Shown one piece after another: positions 51,406 through 59,567 of a stretch of 64,000 nt of DNA (position 1 is its first letter; each line of letters starts with the position of its first letter). This DNA comes from Planctomycetota bacterium (GTDB lineage: Bacteria > Planctomycetota > SZUA-567 > JAFGGJ01), in NCBI GenBank assembly GCA_016930595.1, contig JAFGGJ010000054.1, positions 1 through 64,000 of the forward strand. Direction: 5' to 3'. The position numbers and the translations under genes are program-made. The notes under the pieces are model-generated. The model saw only the letters and a list, made by a program, of their open reading frames with translations. It was not told where the DNA came from and searched no databases.

Positions 51406-51872
51406 GCGGAGACATGCTTATACCCATCATTCTCCTGGTTATCGGCATTGGGCTATTCTTCCTGGAAGCGATTATCCCTTCCATGGGCATTCTGACGGTC
51501 GCCGGCGTGGTCGCCGCCACGATCGGAATCGTCCTCGCGTTCAAGGTGTCCACTACCATGGGGATAATAGCCCTGGTATGCACCGTCGTCGCCATACCAC
51601 TCGCCGTATTGTTCTTCTTCTACGTCATGAAAAACACCAGCATCGTGCTGAGCGGCGAACAGAAGGACTACAAGTCTTCGCAGTCGAAGGAGCATCTCAA
51701 GGGGATGGCCGGCGTAGCCGTTACCTATCTGAGGCCTTCCGGTACCGCCATGATAGACGGCAAGAGGATAGACGTGACGGCGGAGGGGGAATTCATCGAG
51801 GAAGGAGCCCGCGTGAAAGTGACGCGGGTTGACGGAATCAAGGTGGTTGTTCAGAAAGTAAAGGCTGATTAG
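51402..51872 (+). CDS. Short NfeD-like membrane protein
   Basis: A 156-residue protein with three membrane spans (LIPIILLVIGIGLFFLEAII; GILTVAGVVAATIGIVLAF; IIALVCTVVAIPLAVLFFFY) and a C-terminal OB fold (LKGMAGVAVTYLRPSGTAMI ... EEGARVKVTRVDGIKVVV). It lacks a protease domain. Overlaps the long nfeD by four bases (ATGA), so the pair is coupled; the kinase gene follows 4 bp later. Confidence 0.9.
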   Translation: MSGDMLIPIILLVIGIGLFFLEAIIPSMGILTVAGVVAATIGIVLAFKVSTTMGIIALVCTVVAIPLAVLFFFYVMKNTSIVLSGEQKDYKSSQSKEHLKGMAGVAVTYLRPSGTAMIDGKRIDVTAEGEFIEEGARVKVTRVDGIKVVVQKVKAD

Positions 51873-51876
51873 CCTC

Positions 51877-52815
51877 ATGGCCGGCCGATCGGATAAAAAG
51901 TGGGACGTCCTGGCGCTGGGCCTGGCCTGCTATGACCACCTTGTGAAAGTGCCGTCTTTCGAACAGGCGGCAAAAGGATGCGGCACCGGGGAAGTGAGCG
52001 TACAGGGCGGCGGCGTGGCGGCCACCGCAGCGGCCGCCGTCGCCGTTCTGGGTGGAAAGGTGCGTTTTCATACCAGGGTGGCGGACGATTTCTTCGGCCG
52101 GTTCATCGTGGAAGGTCTGCAGTCCATCGGCGTCGATACGCAGGCGGCGGTGGTGAACGGCGGCCATTCGCCGGTGTGTACGGTGCTGGTCGATGACGAG
52201 GGCGAGCGCCGTTTCATATATCACCCCGGCAGGAACCTGGAACTGGCTGAATACGCCGTGAGCGAAGAGGAAACCGCCTCGTCGAAATGCGTGCTGATAG
52301 ACGGGCGCTGGCCGGAAGCCTCCCTCGACCTCGCGGCAAAAGCCCTGCGGTACAACGTCCCCATAGTCGTCGATATCGGCCACGGCCGTCCCCATGAAAA
52401 GGAACTGCTGAAGACGGCGGACTATCCCGTGCTGTCGTCGGTCATGCTGGGACGGCGGGCACACGACGCCGAATACAGAAAACAGTTCGCACGGGAAGTG
52501 ATCGAGAACGGGCGCGCACGTTTCGTCGTGATAACCCTGGGGGCGGACGGCGTCGAGGTCTTCGATAAGGACGCCGGAGGCGTGTCCGTCAGGGCGGTCC
52601 CGTCCTACAGCGGCCACATAGTGGACACGTGCGGGGCCGGGGACACCCTTCATGGCGCATTCGCATACGCCGTGTCTCAGGAATGGGACAGGGAACGCGT
52701 GGTAGATGTCGCCCAGGCGGCCGGCACGCTCGCCTGCCGGAAGCTGGGCGGACGGGCGGCCCTGCCCACAATGGCGGAAGTGGAAACCCTGATTGCCGGG
52801 GGGCGACAAGGCTAA
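51877..52815 (+). CDS. PfkB/ribokinase-family sugar kinase
   Basis: A 312-residue cytosolic kinase. It starts WDVLALGLACYDHLVKVPSF, has QGGGVAATAAAAVAVLGG (substrate loop), VVITLGADGVEVFD and the catalytic PfkB signature DTCGAGDTLHGAFAYA with the Asp base. The substrate could be ribose, fructose, 2-keto-3-deoxygluconate or a nucleoside; sequence alone does not tell. It ends the NfeD operon, 36 bp before the tRNA promoter -10. Confidence 0.9.
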   Translation: MAGRSDKKWDVLALGLACYDHLVKVPSFEQAAKGCGTGEVSVQGGGVAATAAAAVAVLGGKVRFHTRVADDFFGRFIVEGLQSIGVDTQAAVVNGGHSPVCTVLVDDEGERRFIYHPGRNLELAEYAVSEEETASSKCVLIDGRWPEASLDLAAKALRYNVPIVVDIGHGRPHEKELLKTADYPVLSSVMLGRRAHDAEYRKQFAREVIENGRARFVVITLGADGVEVFDKDAGGVSVRAVPSYSGHIVDTCGAGDTLHGAFAYAVSQEWDRERVVDVAQAAGTLACRKLGGRAALPTMAEVETLIAGGRQG

Positions 52816-52828
52816 GGGGCCATCCGGC

Positions 52829-52856
52829 TTGCGGGGTGGACCGGGCGGTGTATAAT
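52829..52856 (+). promoter_or_regulatory. Promoter of tRNA-Ala
   Basis: TTGCGG (52829-52834), 16-bp spacer, perfect TATAAT (52851-52856), 14 bp before the mature tRNA 5' end. Confidence 0.6.
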
Positions 52857-52870
52857 CCCTGCGGGCGCGT

Positions 52871-52946
52871 GGGGGTGTAGCTCAGTTGGGAGAGCGTGGC
52901 GTTCGCAATGCCAAGGCCAGGGGTTCGAATCCCCTCACCTCCACCA
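52871..52946 (+). tRNA. tRNA-Ala (anticodon CGC)
   Basis: A complete 76-nt cloverleaf with encoded CCA end. Acceptor stem GGGGGTG/CACCTCC includes the alanine identity pair G3-U70. D-arm GCTC...GAGC, anticodon stem TGGCG/TGCCA with loop TTCGCAA (anticodon CGC, reading GCG), T-arm AGGGG TTCGAAT CCCCT. Confidence 0.97.
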
Positions 52947-53023
52947 TCATGCCGCCGCACTGCCGTCCCACCACGGCAGACCGATGTGCAGCCCGGCCTG
53001 CAGCGGCAAAAAGGAGTCTCTCT

Positions 53024-54010
53024 TTGCTCAGATACCTGCCGCTGTTTCTCGCTCCATTCCTTTTCGCATGGCCGCCGGTCATGATGAGATGGCTGGGACT
53101 GCGCGGCATCGACGTCTACACCCAGAACCTCCTGCGCATGGCGGCATCGGCGGCCCTGTTCCTGCCGCTGGGATATGTATTAAGACCCAATGGCATGAAA
53201 AAAGCGTTCTCAGGCTGGTACAGGTACCTGGCCCCCGCTGCGCTGGTGGCCCTGTCCCAGACCTTCCTTATGACCGGCGTGCTCCGCATCGGGGCGACGT
53301 TTTCCATGCTCATCGGCCGCATGGACATAGTCCTGACGGTGCTGGTGGGCGCGCTCTTCTTCGCCGATGAGAGAAGCCTGACGAAGCAGAAGGGCTTCTT
53401 CTTCGCCATGCTCGCCGCGCTGGCCGGAGTGGCCGGGGTCGTGGTTTTCCGCCGGGGAACCGGCGGAAACGTGGCGACCGCAGGAACGGAGTTCGTCATC
53501 GGCGTGATATCCATAGTCCTCTCGACCTCCTTCTGGGTGGCCTACGGCTTCTCCGTGAAAATGGTGAAAGGCGGCAGCGACAGCCTCGTCATCCTCGTAA
53601 TGATCAACGTCCTGGCAACGCTCTGCCAGATACCCATCTGGCTCGTGGCGCGTTCCGCCGGCCTCGTGGATCTCGACGCCGCCGTCGGTGCGCGCACGCT
53701 CGACCTCGTCATCATAATGGCCGGCGGCGTCATCGGTATGGCCGGGGGATTGTCCTACATCTACAGCGTCCGGTCGGTGGGAGTGACCGTCAGCCAGGCG
53801 GGCGTGCTGTCTCTTCCACTGTTCATAGCGGCGATATCGCGCTTCTGGCTCGGGGAAAACCTCTCGGCCGGACAATGGGCGTGCGGGGCGCTCCTGCTGG
53901 CGGGCCTGGCCTCGGTGCTGTATATTGAACATCGCTCCAGGATACGGTCCGCTCCGGCGAACGGGACCGTTGCGGAAATCGAAGGCGCTTGCGAAGAACC
54001 GGGCGCTTGA
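53024..54010 (+). CDS. EamA/DMT-family transporter
   Basis: A 328-residue inner-membrane protein with about ten membrane spans in two EamA repeats. The first includes YTQNLLRMAASAALFLPLGY and SMLIGRMDIVLTVLVGALFF, the second YGFSVKMVKGG and VSQAGVLSLPLFIAAISRFWLGENLSAGQ. I start it at the TTG at 53024, after AAGGAG at 7-bp spacing; upstream codons run into the tRNA. EamA proteins usually export amino acids, sugars or other metabolites. Next gene 18 bp downstream. Confidence 0.85.
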   Translation: MLRYLPLFLAPFLFAWPPVMMRWLGLRGIDVYTQNLLRMAASAALFLPLGYVLRPNGMKKAFSGWYRYLAPAALVALSQTFLMTGVLRIGATFSMLIGRMDIVLTVLVGALFFADERSLTKQKGFFFAMLAALAGVAGVVVFRRGTGGNVATAGTEFVIGVISIVLSTSFWVAYGFSVKMVKGGSDSLVILVMINVLATLCQIPIWLVARSAGLVDLDAAVGARTLDLVIIMAGGVIGMAGGLSYIYSVRSVGVTVSQAGVLSLPLFIAAISRFWLGENLSAGQWACGALLLAGLASVLYIEHRSRIRSAPANGTVAEIEGACEEPGA

Positions 54011-54028
54011 CGGAATGGAGACACCGGG

Positions 54029-54769
54029 ATGGCGGAATTCAGAGCGGCCGACTGGCAGACCTACAGGATGGAGTGGAAAAAGCCCCACGACGCCGTAGAA
54101 CCCCTCGAAAATGAAATCCGCGTCGTGGACGCGGCCCTTGCCGGAATGCTGAATGCAGGCCTCATCACCGGCGTCGATTACGACGGAGAGAAATTCCTGG
54201 CCCACCGTCGGGCCGTCCGGGAAAACTTCGACATCCCGTGGACCGCCATCACGCCGCGCATGCAGCGCCTGCTGTACGCCATAAACGCCGTCCACCGCCC
54301 GCCGGTGTTGGTTGCCGTGGGCATATTCTGCGGCAACACCTTCATATCGAACGCCGGGGCCGCCGCCGGCCCGGGAAAGTGCTACGACGCCGAAAGACTC
54401 GTCGGCATCGAGATAAAACCCGAAGAAGCCGACCGCGCCCGCCGCAACGTGCAGTCCATAGACACCGAAGGCCGGGCGGAAATCGTCGCCGCCGACGGAA
54501 TGCAATGGCTCAAGGACTTCGACGGCGGCATAGACCTCCTCTACCTCGATGCCGACGGCCCGAAAGGTAAAGGCAAGTCCATCTACATGGACCTCCTGGA
54601 AGCCGCCCTCCACGCTCTCAAGCCGGCCTCTCTCGTCATCGCACACAACTCCATCAACTCGGCCTCCGATCTCGCTGATTACCTGGCCTTCGTGCGCGGT
54701 GAAAACTTCGCCTCCAGCATCAACATGTTCCTCGACGACCAGGGCATAGAAGTGTCCCGCATGCCCTGA
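54029..54769 (+). CDS. Class I SAM-dependent methyltransferase
   Basis: A 246-residue Rossmann-fold protein. The SAM-binding region is PPVLVAVGIFCGNTFISNAG (motif I, with G-I-F-C-G in place of G-x-G-x-G), LVGIEIKPEEADRARRNVQS (motif II acidic residue) and IDLLYLDADGPKGKGKSIYM (motif IV), an O-methyltransferase-like order. The substrate is not predictable. Sits between the EamA transporter and an M55 peptidase in a run of rightward genes with strongly C-ending codons. Confidence 0.78.
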   Translation: MAEFRAADWQTYRMEWKKPHDAVEPLENEIRVVDAALAGMLNAGLITGVDYDGEKFLAHRRAVRENFDIPWTAITPRMQRLLYAINAVHRPPVLVAVGIFCGNTFISNAGAAAGPGKCYDAERLVGIEIKPEEADRARRNVQSIDTEGRAEIVAADGMQWLKDFDGGIDLLYLDADGPKGKGKSIYMDLLEAALHALKPASLVIAHNSINSASDLADYLAFVRGENFASSINMFLDDQGIEVSRMP

Positions 54770-54845
54770 ACTACAGGACGCCCTTGCCTTCGCACCGGGA
54801 ACGGTAAAAATAGTCGCAGGGAAAATCCCCGAAAGGAATGGCGCT

Positions 54846-55727
54846 ATGAAAGTCTGCATGTGCACGGACATGGAAGGCGTCGCCGGTGTGCTCGACTGGG
54901 ACCAGTGGTGCCGCCCCGAAGGCATGTACCGCACCGAAGGCGCAGAACTCCTCTGCGGCGAGATAAACGCCGCCGTCGAAGGCCTCTTTGCCGGCGGCGC
55001 CGACGCCGTCACCGTCGTCCTGGGCCACGGCGTGCTTAAAGTCGACCCCAGGCTGCTGGACAGGCGCGTGGAAACGGCCACCGGCCCGCTCAGCGCTCCA
55101 GCCGGCCCCCTCAAGGACCACGACGTCCTGGTCTTTGTCGGCCAGCACGCCAAGGCCGGCAGCGACCGCGCTCACATGGCACACACCGGCTGGTTCAACC
55201 ACATCGACTACAGGATAAACGGCCTTTCCGTCGGCGAATTCGGTCAGCTTGTCCTCATGGCCTCCGAAATGAACGTCAGAACCGTCTTCGCCACGGGCGA
55301 CGAAGCCTTTGAACGCGAAGCCGAAGCACTCGTGCCGGGAATAGCCACCGCCGCCGTCAAGCGCGGGCTGAACCGCTCAAGGGACGACGAGGCCGATATC
55401 GACACCATGACCTACAAGGCCCGCAACCTCGACGCCGTCCACAGGCATCCCGAAACCGCACGCCAGATGATACGCGAAGCGGCCGAAGGCGCACTGCGCA
55501 GCGTCGACGCAAGAACCGCGGCCGACCCCGACTTCGGCCTCGTCAGGCTCAAGCCCCCCTACGTGCGCGAAATTGCCTTCAGGGACAACCCCCCATACCA
55601 TCCCCCCGCACTGTCCGTCAGCAGGCAGGCCGGCACGATCGCCGAAGTGATCAACCTCCCCATTGTGAAAAAACCCCTCCTCTCCGCCGTCAACCCGGAA
55701 GATTACTTCGACGAACTGGAGCTGTGA
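54846..55727 (+). CDS. M55-family D-aminopeptidase (DppA-like)
   Basis: A 293-residue zinc peptidase of the DppA family, which forms self-compartmentalising decamers and cleaves D-amino-acid peptides. Zinc-site motifs are CTDMEGVAGV (Asp and Glu, residues 8-10), VVLGHGVLKVDPR, VFVGQHAKAG (His) and INGLSVGEFGQ (Glu). FATGDEAFEREAEALVPG is a further family block. All ligands appear intact. It overlaps nothing; the TIM-barrel isomerase GTG follows after one base. Confidence 0.9.
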   Translation: MKVCMCTDMEGVAGVLDWDQWCRPEGMYRTEGAELLCGEINAAVEGLFAGGADAVTVVLGHGVLKVDPRLLDRRVETATGPLSAPAGPLKDHDVLVFVGQHAKAGSDRAHMAHTGWFNHIDYRINGLSVGEFGQLVLMASEMNVRTVFATGDEAFEREAEALVPGIATAAVKRGLNRSRDDEADIDTMTYKARNLDAVHRHPETARQMIREAAEGALRSVDARTAADPDFGLVRLKPPYVREIAFRDNPPYHPPALSVSRQAGTIAEVINLPIVKKPLLSAVNPEDYFDELEL

Positions 55728-55728
55728 C

Positions 55729-56604
55729 GTGGACGCGATCTCGGCCCCTGTCATAGGCATGGCGGCATGGCTCCTTAAAGGCACCCTCCCGCAACGCGTT
55801 CGCTGGATAGCCGAAAACGGTTTCGGCGCACTGTCGCTGCTGCAGTCCGTAATGGACGTCGACGCCTCCGAACGTTTGGAAGCCGCCGCAGCACTCTCGG
55901 ATGCCGGCCTGAAAGCTACCTATCACGGCAACGTCGACGCCGGCGTGAACGGAAACGGCTCCATCGACTGGGACTATGTGACGCGCGTCGTCGACGATGT
56001 CCTGTGGTGGAATGATAACGGCGTGAAACCGGCTTCGGTCTGTTTCGACCCCCTCCACGAAAAAACCGCCGGCGGCGCCAGACTGTTCCGCTGGGAGCTG
56101 AACGCACAGGTGGTGCGTTTCATGGCGGACGCCCTGGCAGGCACCGGCATCCGCGCCGGCATAGAAAACAGCTTCGGCGGCGACGGGGCCTTCCGCTCGA
56201 TCGAGGATTTCGAACGCTTCGCGGGGATGTTTGAAAACACCGGGCCCGTAATGCTCTACGACGTCGGGCACGCCAACATACGGGTCCGCTCGGCGGGCGG
56301 CGATGGAAAAGACCTGGAACTCTTCACCGAATCGATACCTTTCGATATCGCCGAAGTGCACGTCAGCGATAATTCGGGGCGGATGGACGAGCACCGCGGC
56401 ATCGGCCGGGGCAACGTGGATCTCCAGGCCGTCTGCCGCGGCCTTATGCGAAAGCGCTTCGCGGGACAGATAACCGTGGAAGTCTGCACGGACATACTGA
56501 ACGGCCGCTACGCCGCCGACCCGGCGCTCGCCGCCGAAACTACTCCCCTCCTGATCACCCGTGACGCGATACTGGCGGCGTGGGAAGCCGCGCGGCAAGG
56601 CTGA
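55729..56604 (+). CDS. Sugar phosphate isomerase/epimerase-like TIM barrel
   Basis: A 291-residue xylose-isomerase-like TIM barrel with GTG start one base after the M55 stop. Metal residues are suggested by GIRAGIENSFGGD (Glu), VMLYDVGHANIR (Asp, His) and FDIAEVHVSDNSGRMDEHRG (His and Asp), ending with QITVEVCTD (Glu). These are the usual Mn/Zn ligands of AP-endonuclease-2-like isomerases. Its pairing with M55 suggests a catabolic operon. The substrate is undetermined. Confidence 0.85.
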   Translation: MDAISAPVIGMAAWLLKGTLPQRVRWIAENGFGALSLLQSVMDVDASERLEAAAALSDAGLKATYHGNVDAGVNGNGSIDWDYVTRVVDDVLWWNDNGVKPASVCFDPLHEKTAGGARLFRWELNAQVVRFMADALAGTGIRAGIENSFGGDGAFRSIEDFERFAGMFENTGPVMLYDVGHANIRVRSAGGDGKDLELFTESIPFDIAEVHVSDNSGRMDEHRGIGRGNVDLQAVCRGLMRKRFAGQITVEVCTDILNGRYAADPALAAETTPLLITRDAILAAWEAARQG

Positions 56605-56645
56605 TGATACGCGTCTCCCCTCCCATCGGCCCGGCCCCCGCCCCC

Positions 56646-58433
56646 TCAACCCTCCGACTTGATCAGGTCCTCAAACCGGATGTCCGCACCCAGCACACCC
56701 AGAACGTCTCCTCGGTCGGTGCTTATGACGTCGCTGACCGTTATGCAGAGCATCCCCGTTATCCTCGATGTGTACAGCCCCGTGACGTGCAGCCTGCCCT
56801 CCGCTATCGGTACCTTGAACCATTCCCTGTCGATGAACTCCGTGTCGGTGAAACCCGAATACGTCGCAGCGTCTTCTCGCTGGGCGGCGTGGACGAGTTT
56901 GTGGCCGCGGCCGTCAACCACGTATGACAGCTGTATGAACGGGTTGTCGTCGTGCATGCGCTGCAGCACCGGCTGTATCCTGCCGGCTTCCATCGACTGC
57001 AGCTCGGGCAGCTCCGCCATCCCCTGGACAATGTGCTCCGCAAGCTCCGCGGCTCGCGCCTTCAGCCGGTCCAGCTCGCTTTCGAAGAACTGCGGCAGGC
57101 ACCTGCGCGCAAGGTGCAGCATCTCGTCGTTCGAAAGACTCGTCACGCGCCCTTCGTCGTACTGCTTCATTATCAGCTTGTACATGTGCGCCACGCCGGG
57201 ATGTTTCTTCGTCACCTGTTCGTCTTCGCCGGTCACTACGTTCATGTTCACCCAGTGCGAAATCCCGGCAAGCCCCGACTTGTCGTTGATGGTCACGCCC
57301 AGCGGCCGGTTCAGTATCCGGGCCGTGTCGAAAATATTGTAGATCTCCTCGTTCTTCGCCACCCCGTCGGCGTGGATGCCCGCAGACGTGCTGTTGAACT
57401 CCGCCCCCACGAACGGCATGTTCTTGGGTATCGAAACGTTCAGCTCGTCGCGGAAATACCGCGCCGCTTCCGTTATCGCCGAAAGATCCATCCCCCCGGT
57501 CCCCCCCGTGATGGCGGCGTATTCTATGCAGGCGGCTTCCATCGGAGGATTCCCCGTCCGCTCGCCGAAACCGAGAAGCGTCGTGTTCAGCGCCGCACAG
57601 CCGTACAGCCACGCCGCCACCCCGTTCACGTGCACCTTGTGGAAATCGTTGTGCCCGTGCCATTCCAGCCGCTCAGACGGCACCCCAGCGTCCCGTATCA
57701 TCCCGTGCACGAGCTTCGGTACCGAACGCGGCAGCGATGCCGACGGCATCGGCACCCCGTACCCCATCGTGTCGCACAGCCGGATCTTTATCGGAACCCC
57801 CGATTCCTCCGACAGCTCCATCAGCGCCTGGGCGAACGGCACGCAGAACCCGTGGAAATCCGCACGCGTTATGTCTTCGAAGTGGCAGCGCGGCCGCACG
57901 CCGGCATCGAGCGCGTCCTTCACTATGCCAAGGTACATGTCCAGCGCCTCGCGCCGGTCACGGTTCAGCTTCAGGTAGATGTGGTAGTCGCTGCACGACG
58001 TCAGTATCCCCGTCTCGGCCAGCCCCATGGATTTGACGAGTTCGAAGTCGGACGATACCGCCCTTATCCATCCCGTCACCTCGGGGAAACGGTGGTTCTT
58101 TTCGAGGCAGAGTTCCACGGCGCGGCGGTCTTTCTCCGAATACAGGAAAAACTCGCTCTGCCTTATCACACCGTTCGGCCCGCCCAGCCTGTGGATGATC
58201 TCGAATATCTCCGCCGTCTGCTCGGGCGTGTACGGCGGACGCGCCTGCTGCCCGTCACGGAACGTGGTGTCCGTTATCCATATCTCCGCAGGCAGGTCCA
58301 CGGACACGATGTCGTTGTCGAAAACGATCCGCGGCACCTCGACGTAAGGGAAAATATCCCTGAAAAGAACCGGTTCCACGGGGTTCGCTACCTCGCGCCG
58401 GGGCGGCACCGGCCGCAGCAGTCCTGGTGACAT
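56646..58433 (-). CDS. Re-citrate-synthase-like DRE-TIM enzyme fused to a Cache-like domain
   Basis: A 595-residue protein. Residues 45-330 are a DRE-TIM metallolyase barrel with WITDTTFRDGQQARPPYTP (catalytic metal/Arg motif, Asp55 and Arg59), then GGPNGVIRQSEFFLYSEKDR, PRCHFEDITRADFHGF, LEWHGHNDFHKVHVNG and LLGFGERTGNPPMEA. This order and wording match the Re-citrate synthase / 2-isopropylmalate-synthase-like group of anaerobes more closely than LeuA. Residues 474-595 (FIQLSYVVDGRGHKLVHAAQ ... FIDREWFKVPIAEGRLHVTG ... LGVLGADIRFEDLI) look like a Cache/PDC ligand-binding domain. The ATG at 58433 has AGGAGG four bases upstream; a TTG at 58454 is possible. Confidence 0.82.
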   Translation of the reverse strand: MSPGLLRPVPPRREVANPVEPVLFRDIFPYVEVPRIVFDNDIVSVDLPAEIWITDTTFRDGQQARPPYTPEQTAEIFEIIHRLGGPNGVIRQSEFFLYSEKDRRAVELCLEKNHRFPEVTGWIRAVSSDFELVKSMGLAETGILTSCSDYHIYLKLNRDRREALDMYLGIVKDALDAGVRPRCHFEDITRADFHGFCVPFAQALMELSEESGVPIKIRLCDTMGYGVPMPSASLPRSVPKLVHGMIRDAGVPSERLEWHGHNDFHKVHVNGVAAWLYGCAALNTTLLGFGERTGNPPMEAACIEYAAITGGTGGMDLSAITEAARYFRDELNVSIPKNMPFVGAEFNSTSAGIHADGVAKNEEIYNIFDTARILNRPLGVTINDKSGLAGISHWVNMNVVTGEDEQVTKKHPGVAHMYKLIMKQYDEGRVTSLSNDEMLHLARRCLPQFFESELDRLKARAAELAEHIVQGMAELPELQSMEAGRIQPVLQRMHDDNPFIQLSYVVDGRGHKLVHAAQREDAATYSGFTDTEFIDREWFKVPIAEGRLHVTGLYTSRITGMLCITVSDVISTDRGDVLGVLGADIRFEDLIKSEG

Positions 58434-58563
58434 GTGGCCTCCTTCGGCCGCCAATTCTACGACCCGGCCTCATCATGGCAAGGCTGCAGCGGCCCTAACA
58501 CGCTAAACCGCGCCGGCCTTTCTGGCGATAAGCACAGTGCCGCAGGGTCAGGGAGGTCTCCAC

Positions 58564-58728
58564 ATGCTCGTGCCAGGGGAACTGAAAGACGTGGAAAGCA
58601 TACGCGAATTCATGACCATTTTCATGAAAACACGCTACGCTGAAGTGCTCGGCGAAGACGCCGTCCTCCTCGAACAGCCCTTCGGCCTCGAACTCCTCGT
58701 CGAAAAATACCACGGCCCGCACCCTTAG
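58564..58728 (+). CDS. Small acidic protein, 54 residues, uncharacterised
   Basis: A 54-residue ORF starting at ATG 58564 after GGGAGG. The protein (VPGELKDVESIREFMTIFMK ... VLGEDAVLLEQPFGLELLVE) is acidic and predicted to fold as helix-helix-strand. No family is recognised. It lies between the divergent citrate-synthase-like gene and the amidohydrolase operon; the good RBS and codon use like its neighbours argue that it is real. Confidence 0.5.
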   Translation: MLVPGELKDVESIREFMTIFMKTRYAEVLGEDAVLLEQPFGLELLVEKYHGPHP

Positions 58729-58820
58729 CGCCTCCGCGCCCCGATTCAAAAAAAACCCCGAATGTATTTCCGCGCGCCGCACGTCCCGGCATAATCAGTA
58801 CAACACCGGGAGACGCGGGT

Positions 58821-59567
58821 ATGGACCTTTTCGACGCTCAGTGCGGCGCCCTGGCCACCGAACCCGGCCGTACCCGCAGGGTCGCGGTCGACGAACTCCT
58901 CCAATCCATGGACGACTGCGGCATAACCGGCGCACTTGTACGCGTCGCTCCGGGAACCCTCGAAACCGACGTCGATCTCGCCAACCGCCGGCTCTTCGAC
59001 GCCTGCAAGCCCCACGACCAGCTCATCCCCTGCCCCGTCGTCGTCCCCAATTCCGCCGGCGATCTACCTTCCGAAGAACAACAGGCCGCCGACGCCCTCG
59101 CCAATGGGGCGGGTGCCGTCTGGGTCCGCCCCTCGATCGATGACTGGATCGTCGCTGACTGGCTCTGCGCACCCCTCTTCGACGCGCTCGAAGCGAAACA
59201 CCTGCCCGTTTTCGCGGACGCCGGCATGATAGACTTCCACACCATGGCCGCCATCGCCGCAAAATGGCCGCGCCTGCCCTTCATCTACGCCGGCCTCCAC
59301 TACCGCGACCAGCGCAAGCTGGTGCCTCTGCTCAGGAACTTCCCCAACGTCCACGCTTCCATAGGCTCCAACTACACGGTTCACTCCGGCCTCGAACACA
59401 TGGTCGCCCAGGGACTGGCGAAACAGCTCCTCTTCGGCACGGGGTTCCCCGAAAGCGAACCGGCCGCCGCCGTCATGCTGCTCGCCTGCTCACCCGTGTC
59501 CGACGCCGACCGCCAGGCCATCGCCGCCGGCAACCTGGTCTCGCTCGTCGCGGGAGCAGGCAGATGA
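58821..59567 (+). CDS. Amidohydrolase-2-like protein lacking metal ligands (probable pseudoenzyme)
   Basis: A 248-residue TIM-barrel protein of the amidohydrolase-2 family by layout: MDLFDAQCGAL at the position of 'DxHxHxG', LPVFADAGMIDFHTMAAI at the 'P..iH' strand, LPFIYAGLHYRDQRKLVPLL at 'vlaHlG', and KQLLFGTGFPESEP at 'rvLFGSDfP'. Each metal-binding His and the final Asp are replaced (HxH by QxG, H by D/A, D by G). It therefore cannot use the normal chemistry and probably serves as a regulatory or structural subunit. ATGA overlap with the next, intact amidohydrolase suggests a stable complex. Confidence 0.75.
   Translation: MDLFDAQCGALATEPGRTRRVAVDELLQSMDDCGITGALVRVAPGTLETDVDLANRRLFDACKPHDQLIPCPVVVPNSAGDLPSEEQQAADALANGAGAVWVRPSIDDWIVADWLCAPLFDALEAKHLPVFADAGMIDFHTMAAIAAKWPRLPFIYAGLHYRDQRKLVPLLRNFPNVHASIGSNYTVHSGLEHMVAQGLAKQLLFGTGFPESEPAAAVMLLACSPVSDADRQAIAAGNLVSLVAGAGR

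Noticed and set aside
52886-53023. Upstream in-frame extension of the EamA transporter
   Set aside because: It reads through the tRNA-Ala gene; the TTG with a proper RBS at 53024 is the better start.
53210-55153. Minus-strand frame of 647 codons under the EamA, methyltransferase and M55 genes
   Set aside because: No family similarity; the plus-strand genes in the same stretch have clear domains.
56952-58430. Plus-strand frame of 492 codons opposite the citrate-synthase-like gene
   Set aside because: Arg/His/Pro-rich composition and no recognisable motif; shadow of the minus-strand enzyme.
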